The notes beneath the pieces are model-generated. The model searched no databases, was not told where the DNA came from, and saw nothing but the letters and a program-made list of their open reading frames with translations. A stretch of DNA of 10,718 nucleotides from JAKEGK01 sp036507695 (GTDB lineage Bacteria > Pseudomonadota > Gammaproteobacteria > SZUA-152). Positions 6,763-10,718 of this stretch are shown one piece after another. The stretch is taken from assembly GCA_036507695.1 (NCBI GenBank), contig DATCIR010000348.1:1-10718 (forward strand), given 5' to 3'. The translations under genes were made by a program, and so were the position numbers. Numbering within the stretch: the stretch's first letter is position 1; the number at the start of each line of letters is the position of its first letter.

Positions 6763-7613
6763 ACGATAACAAGAATCCCACCGGCGCGCCGGATACCGGC
6801 CATGTCTGGGACGGCAATCTTCGCGAACTGACCAACCAGCCCCCGCGCTGGTGGATGATTACACTTTATCTCAGCGGCCTATTCATCCTGGTGTATTTCA
6901 TTCTCTACCCTTCGATTCCCACTTTCACCGGCTACACCAAGGGGGTGCTGGGCTGGACCCAGATGAAACGCTACGAAGAGTCCACGGTGGAAATCAAAGC
7001 CATACGCGCGCCCTACGAAGCGAAAATCGCCGCCCTGCCGGTCCCGGAAATTGTTGCCGATCAGGAGTTGGTGAATTACACCCGGCGCTCCGCCAAAGTG
7101 TTGTTCGGTGACCGCTGCGCGCCTTGCCATGGCGCCGGCGGGGCGGGCAATCCCGGTTACCCGGTGCTGGCGGATGATGACTGGTTGTTTGGCGGCAGCG
7201 TGGAAACCATTCAGCAAACCATCACCATCGGCCGCAAGGGCATGATGCCGGGCTTTAAAGCATCATTAAGCGAGCAGGCACTCAATGATCTAACCCAGCA
7301 TGTGCTGGCCATGAGTAAAGGCGCCGAACACGCGCCGGGCAAGGAATTGTTTGTCAACAAGGGCTGCGCCGGTTGCCATGGCATGGATGGCAAGGGCATG
7401 CAGATGCTGGGCGCCGCCAATCTCGCGGACTCCATCTGGCGCTTCACGCCGGCCACTGAAGAAAGCGTGAAATACACCATTGCCTACGGCGTCAACATGC
7501 CGGGCGCGGCGGAAACCCGTATCGCAGTCATGCCGGCCTTTGGCGAGCAACTCAGCGCAACGGATATCAAGAAACTGGCGGTTTATGTCCATCAACTGGG
7601 TGGCGGCCAGTAG
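6759..7613 (+). CDS. ccoP: cbb3-type cytochrome c oxidase subunit III (diheme cytochrome c)
   Basis: 284-residue diheme cytochrome c that receives electrons from soluble cytochromes and passes them to CcoO. The N terminus contains the CcoP block HVWDGNLRELTNQPPRWW (15-32), then a single transmembrane helix at about 33-51. Two cytochrome c domains follow in the periplasm. Heme 1 is CAPCH at 120-124 with the likely axial methionine in GMMPGF (M162 or M163). Heme 2 is CAGCH at 203-207 with M258 in VMPAF. ATG 6759 overlaps the ccoQ stop (ATGA), indicating translational coupling; GGGAGGA lies just upstream. Both heme sites are intact and the length is near the family norm. Confidence 0.97.
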   Translation: MNDNKNPTGAPDTGHVWDGNLRELTNQPPRWWMITLYLSGLFILVYFILYPSIPTFTGYTKGVLGWTQMKRYEESTVEIKAIRAPYEAKIAALPVPEIVADQELVNYTRRSAKVLFGDRCAPCHGAGGAGNPGYPVLADDDWLFGGSVETIQQTITIGRKGMMPGFKASLSEQALNDLTQHVLAMSKGAEHAPGKELFVNKGCAGCHGMDGKGMQMLGAANLADSIWRFTPATEESVKYTIAYGVNMPGAAETRIAVMPAFGEQLSATDIKKLAVYVHQLGGGQ

Positions 7614-7658
7614 AATTGATGAATTGATGCAAGTTAAAGAAAAACCGGAGAACGAATT

Positions 7659-7775
7659 ATGGATACTGTCGCCATCGCTGCGATCCTGGCTGTTGGCATA
7701 ACGATTATCATCGTGACCGTGCTCGCGGTGCGCATTACTTATCTCATCAAACATACCCATTCAGAAGATAAATAA
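7659..7775 (+). CDS. 38-residue single-helix peptide, candidate CcoM-like cbb3 subunit
   Basis: This small open frame lies between ccoP and ccoG on the operon strand. It encodes a 38-residue peptide beginning MDTVAIAAILAVG and ending KHTHSEDK. Residues 3-31 form one hydrophobic helix, and a short positively charged then acidic tail follows, predicting a cytoplasmic C terminus. GGAG at 7647-7650 is 8 bases before ATG 7659, a proper ribosome binding site. Size, topology and an N-terminal D-x-V-x-IA pattern recall CcoM, the small extra subunit seen in the Pseudomonas stutzeri cbb3 oxidase. That resemblance is from memory, not a search. The neighbours (45 bases after ccoP, upstream of ccoG) suggest a role in oxidase structure or assembly. 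It is not CcoS, which differs in motif. A tandem duplication begins inside its last codons (see repeat at 7762). Confidence 0.6.
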   Translation: MDTVAIAAILAVGITIIIVTVLAVRITYLIKHTHSEDK

Positions 7776-7809
7776 TCTGGTCAAACAGAAGATCAACAAT
7801 CTGGTCAAA
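7762..7809 (+). repeat. 24-bp tandem duplication spanning the stop of the small ORF
   Basis: Two 24-base units, at 7762-7785 and 7786-7809, differ at only two positions; both contain CAGAAGAT and AATCTGGTCAAA. A degenerate third copy (AATCCGGGCAAA at about 7816-7827) follows. The first unit contains the small ORF stop TAA at 7773-7775; in the second unit the matching triplet is CAA. The period is a multiple of three. Confidence 0.85.
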
Positions 7810-7894
7810 GTAACAAATCCGGGCAAAAGGATTTGCCAGGCCATGAAACCCTATGGATCGCGCGTGTTACATGAAGTCATCAGCAGCACCACAA

Positions 7895-7936
7895 GTTGGA
7901 AGTAACGGGTTGGAAGAAACAGGTTTGAAGTCAATG
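7895..7936 (+). repeat. 14-bp degenerate tandem triplicate before ccoG
   Basis: Three consecutive 14-base units start GTTGGAAG (7895), GTTGGAAG (7909) and GTTTGAAG (7923). The first two are GTTGGAAG followed by TAACGG or AAACAG; the third ends at ATG 7934-7936. A 14-base period shifts the reading frame in each unit, so the tract looks non-coding. That favours ATG 7934 over the upstream in-frame ATG 7853 as the ccoG start. Confidence 0.7.
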
Positions 7937-9361
7937 AACATCCAGACTGGACAATCCGGCCAGCAACACCTGGAAGAACTATACCGGGAGGCGGACTACT
8001 GGCATGTCAACACCGGCGGCAAAACCATTCACGCCAAACGCATGCCGGGGCGCTACCGCACCTACAAATGGCTTGCCATGACCACCTGGCTGCTGTTTTT
8101 CCTGGGGCCTTACTTGCGCTGGGACGGACGGCAAGCGGTGCTGTTTGATATACCCAAGCGCCAGTTTCACATATTTGATATCACCATCCTGCCGCAGGAT
8201 GTGTGGATGCTGACCATGGTGTTATTGTTTTTCGCGCTGCTGCTGGCGGCCGTGACCTCGGTCGCGGGCCGCGTGTACTGCGGTTATTTTTGTTTTCAAA
8301 CCGTGTGGACCGACATCTTCACCTGGATCGAGGAAAAACTGGAAGGTTCCGCCCACAAGCGCATGAAGCTGGACCAGGCGCCCTGGAACGCCATGAAAAT
8401 TCGCATCAAGGTCATCAAGCACAGTATCTGGCTGTTGATTGGAGTGCTCACCGGTATTAGTTTTACCTTGTGGTTTGGCGACGCGCCGCAACTCTGGCGC
8501 GCCTACCTCACCTTGCAGGCGCCGCTGGTGGCCTGGGTGGCGGTGGGCATCTTTACTTTCTTTACGTACCTGTTTGCCGGACACATGCGCGAGCAAGTCT
8601 GTTTCTGGTTATGCCCTTATGCGCGCATTCAGGGCGTCATGGTGGACCGCACCACGGTGTTGCCCACCTATGATTTTTCCCGCGGCGAACCGCGCGGCAA
8701 GCTCAAAAAAGGCAGTGATACCGTCAGCGGCACACAAGGCGACTGTATCGACTGCAAGCAATGCGTGCAGGTATGCCCGACCGGCATCGACATCCGGCGC
8801 GGCCAGCAGGAAGGCTGTATCACCTGCGCGTTATGTCTCGACGCTTGTGATGCGGTGATGGACAAGATCCAGCGGCCACGCGGTTTGATCCGTTATGCCT
8901 CGCTGGATGAAGTCGAAGGCAAACCCGCCGTGCCGCTGTTGAAACGGCCGCGCGTCATCGTGTATTCCTCAATTATGTTCCTGTCCATCGCGGGTATCAT
9001 TTATGGATTGGCGACCTTGGGTTCCCTGGAACTTAAAGTGCTGCACGAACGCCAGCCGTTGTTTGTGCTGCAAAGTGACGGCGCCGTGCAAAACAAATAT
9101 GAGTTGAAAATACTGAACAAGACCGGACAGGACATGCGCATCCAACTCCACGCCAGCGGCCATCCTGACCTGCAAGCCGTTGGCACGGAGCAAACCGTAG
9201 CAGCGCCCCAGGGCAAAGTCAGCGCTTACACGATCTACCTGCGCATTCCCGGCGCCAAACTCACCGCCGAGCGTATCCCTGTCACCATCCGCGCGCAAGA
9301 CATCAACAATCCGGATATTTTTACCGCCTATGAAAGTATGTTCTTTGGACCCAAACGGTGA
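7934..9361 (+). CDS. ccoG: cbb3 oxidase assembly protein CcoG (RdxA/FixG), polyferredoxin-type
   Basis: 475-residue membrane iron-sulfur protein, a Cu(II) reductase-type factor for cbb3 assembly. Several transmembrane helices are present (about residues 45-58, 90-110, 163-178, 197-214 and 340-362). The cytoplasmic ferredoxin-like part has two 4Fe-4S cysteine clusters. The first is C271, C274, C277, C281 (CIDCKQCVQVCP); the second is C295, C298, C301, C305 (CITCALCLDAC). Family cysteine pairs CGYFC (116-120) and CFWLC (223-227) are also present. The C-terminal part (about 363-475) is a periplasmic Ig-like domain typical of FixG, ending FFGPKR. The start is uncertain: ATG 7853 and ATG 7871 are in frame upstream and would add 27 or 21 residues without family similarity. 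The repeat at 7895-7936 and the usual family length favour 7934, although its ribosome binding site is weak. The stop overlaps the GTG of ccoH. Confidence 0.93.
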   Translation: MNIQTGQSGQQHLEELYREADYWHVNTGGKTIHAKRMPGRYRTYKWLAMTTWLLFFLGPYLRWDGRQAVLFDIPKRQFHIFDITILPQDVWMLTMVLLFFALLLAAVTSVAGRVYCGYFCFQTVWTDIFTWIEEKLEGSAHKRMKLDQAPWNAMKIRIKVIKHSIWLLIGVLTGISFTLWFGDAPQLWRAYLTLQAPLVAWVAVGIFTFFTYLFAGHMREQVCFWLCPYARIQGVMVDRTTVLPTYDFSRGEPRGKLKKGSDTVSGTQGDCIDCKQCVQVCPTGIDIRRGQQEGCITCALCLDACDAVMDKIQRPRGLIRYASLDEVEGKPAVPLLKRPRVIVYSSIMFLSIAGIIYGLATLGSLELKVLHERQPLFVLQSDGAVQNKYELKILNKTGQDMRIQLHASGHPDLQAVGTEQTVAAPQGKVSAYTIYLRIPGAKLTAERIPVTIRAQDINNPDIFTAYESMFFGPKR

Positions 9362-9927
9362 ACGCCATGACACTGACACACAAACTCAGCCGCTTTATTA
9401 ACTATATTGCGCGCAACTATTCACAGTCCAGCACCCAAGGGAAACGCAACCCCTGGGTCATCGGCTGGTTTGCGATAGTGGTACTCTTTCTTGGGGTGAA
9501 TGCGCTGTTTATCGTGCTGGCGGTCGTAAGCAATCCGGGCCTGGTGGTTGAAGACTATTACGAACAAGGCCGGCAATACGAAAACAACGCCATCAAGCGG
9601 CTGGCGATGCACAACAATCTGCAATGGGAAAGCAAACTGGAAATACCCGAGATCATTACCTTAAACACCGCGGATCGGTTCCGCCTCAGCGCCGTGGATG
9701 CGCGCGGCCTGCCTATCCGGGATGCCGACATTAAAATCATTGCCTACCGTCCTTCCAATGCCGGCGCCGATTTCACCACCGCCCTGCACGCCATTGCCCC
9801 GGGGCTGTATGAGGCGTCACTCAGTTTCCCCTTACCCGGGGTATGGGACCTCAATGTCAAAGTGCAGCACGGTGAAGACCGCCTGGAACTGGTGCAGCGT
9901 TTGTCCGTGCAATCACTGAAACCATAA
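9358..9927 (+). CDS. ccoH: cbb3 oxidase assembly protein CcoH (FixH)
   Basis: 189-residue membrane protein of the FixH family, needed for assembly or stability of cbb3 oxidase and thought to work with CcoG and CcoI. One transmembrane helix lies at about residues 33-58. It is followed by the family signature NPGLVVEDYYEQGRQYE (59-75) and a periplasmic beta-rich domain (about 90-185). That domain includes LNTADRFRLSAVD and ends near DLNVKVQHGEDRLELVQR. The N-terminal 30 residues before the helix are hydrophilic and longer than in many homologues. GTG 9358 overlaps the ccoG stop (GTGA), suggesting coupling; in-frame ATG 9367 would give a protein three residues shorter. ccoI begins 15 bases after its stop in the same frame. 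Confidence 0.9.
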   Translation: MNAMTLTHKLSRFINYIARNYSQSSTQGKRNPWVIGWFAIVVLFLGVNALFIVLAVVSNPGLVVEDYYEQGRQYENNAIKRLAMHNNLQWESKLEIPEIITLNTADRFRLSAVDARGLPIRDADIKIIAYRPSNAGADFTTALHAIAPGLYEASLSFPLPGVWDLNVKVQHGEDRLELVQRLSVQSLKP

Positions 9928-9942
9928 TGCGTAAAGTTCACC

Positions 9943-10718
9943 GTGAGCTCCGTACAACCACTGCCATTGACATCAGCAGCAACTGAAACCACGCATAGCC
10001 GTTGTTATCATTGCGGCCTGCCGAATGCCGCGAACTCCCGTTTTGAACACGTCATCGATGGCGCATTACGGCGATTTTGCTGCCCCGCCTGCCGGACGGT
10101 TTGCGGCGCAATACACGCCGCAGGACTCGAAGGCTTTTATGACCGCACCCCGGACGGCGTCACCCTTGCCCCGCCTCCCAACACACCCAAAGACCTCGCG
10201 CTTTACGACCTCGATGAGGTGCAGGCCGAGTGGATTGGCGGCCTCGCCCGCGAACGGGAGATTCATTTATTAGTGGAAGGCATTCATTGCGCAGCCTGTG
10301 TCTGGCTGATCGAACGCGCATTGCAACAAGTGCCGGGCGTGCTGGCGGCGCAGGTCAACCTGGCCGGTAAACGTTTAATCGTCCGCTGGGACAATGAACG
10401 AATTAAGCTGTCCGCGATTATTCAACGGCTGGCGCGGATTGGTTATGCCGCGGTTCCCTATGATCCGGATGCCGCCGAAGGCAAACTCAGGCAGCAAAAC
10501 CGTGCGCTATTGTTTCGCATGGCGTTTGCCGGCTTTGCCATGATGAACCTGCTGTGGATTTCCATCGCGCTCTACGGCGGCGCGGATCAAAGTGAATTCC
10601 GGCAATTGTTTCATTGGGCGGGTTTTGCCCTGGCCACACCCGCCCTGCTCTACTCCGGTTATCCTTTTTTCCGCAACGCCTGGACCGGGTTAAGACGATT
10701 TTACCTCACCATGGACTT
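9943..10718 (+). CDS. ccoI: Cu-transporting P1B-type ATPase CcoI (FixI), 3' end cut by window
   Basis: The window holds the first 258 residues of a copper-exporting ATPase that supplies copper for cbb3 assembly; the frame is still open at the window end. Residues 21-54 form the Cys-rich N-terminal metal-binding domain typical of CcoI: CYHCG (C21, C24), then CCPAC at 46-50 and C54. A heavy-metal-associated (HMA) domain follows (about 105-173) with the copper-binding motif GIHCAAC (C116, C119). The first transmembrane helices begin at about 188-211 and 222-243. The phosphorylation, CPC and ATP-binding regions lie beyond the window. The start is inferred: GTG 9943 is the first plausible codon after the ccoH stop at 9925-9927 in the same frame, and its ribosome binding site is weak. 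Position after ccoG-ccoH matches the usual ccoGHIS order; ccoS would be expected downstream. Confidence 0.93.
   Translation, partial: MSSVQPLPLTSAATETTHSRCYHCGLPNAANSRFEHVIDGALRRFCCPACRTVCGAIHAAGLEGFYDRTPDGVTLAPPPNTPKDLALYDLDEVQAEWIGGLAREREIHLLVEGIHCAACVWLIERALQQVPGVLAAQVNLAGKRLIVRWDNERIKLSAIIQRLARIGYAAVPYDPDAAEGKLRQQNRALLFRMAFAGFAMMNLLWISIALYGGADQSEFRQLFHWAGFALATPALLYSGYPFFRNAWTGLRRFYLTMD

Overview
The window looks like chromosomal DNA of a proteobacterium, most likely a gammaproteobacterium. The grounds are a complete cbb3-type cytochrome c oxidase cluster in the order ccoN-O-Q-P-(small ORF)-G-H-I, an FNR/ANR-type site upstream of it, and proteobacterial Spy/CpxP, histidine kinase and PhnD-like proteins. 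Coding DNA is moderately GC-rich and the long intergenic stretches are clearly AT-richer. No rRNA, tRNA, CRISPR array, transposase or phage gene is visible.

Layout. Positions 1-568 hold no convincing gene. A methionine-rich Spy/CpxP-like periplasmic protein follows at 569-1150 (+). It converges on a two-gene minus-strand unit: a PhnD-like periplasmic binding protein (2736-3602) and a membrane sensor histidine kinase (1188-2693). No permease, ATPase or response regulator is present with that pair. Positions 3603-4395 are a non-coding divergent region of nearly 800 bases. It carries a near-consensus FNR/ANR box, a possible sigma70 promoter, several small palindromes and a terminator-like T tract. 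From 4396 to the window end the plus strand is one tightly packed operon.

How the genes work together. CcoN (heme b/b3/CuB catalytic subunit), CcoO (monoheme cytochrome c), CcoQ (small membrane subunit) and CcoP (diheme cytochrome c) form the high-affinity oxidase. CcoG (membrane ferredoxin-like Cu reductase), CcoH (FixH) and CcoI (Cu-exporting P1B ATPase, cut by the window end) deliver copper to and assemble it. Between ccoP and ccoG lies an unlisted 38-residue single-helix peptide gene (7659-7775). It has its own ribosome binding site and resembles the small CcoM subunit of Pseudomonas stutzeri cbb3 oxidase. The Met-rich Spy-like protein could belong to the same copper and envelope-stress theme.

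Points most worth a second look: the CcoM-like small ORF; a 24-bp tandem duplication that contains its stop codon, with an open in-frame tail beyond; a separate 14-bp triplicate just before ccoG; the binding-protein/kinase pair that looks like a sensor rather than a transporter; and the unusually long, structured ccoN leader. No wholly new system could be demonstrated from the sequence alone.
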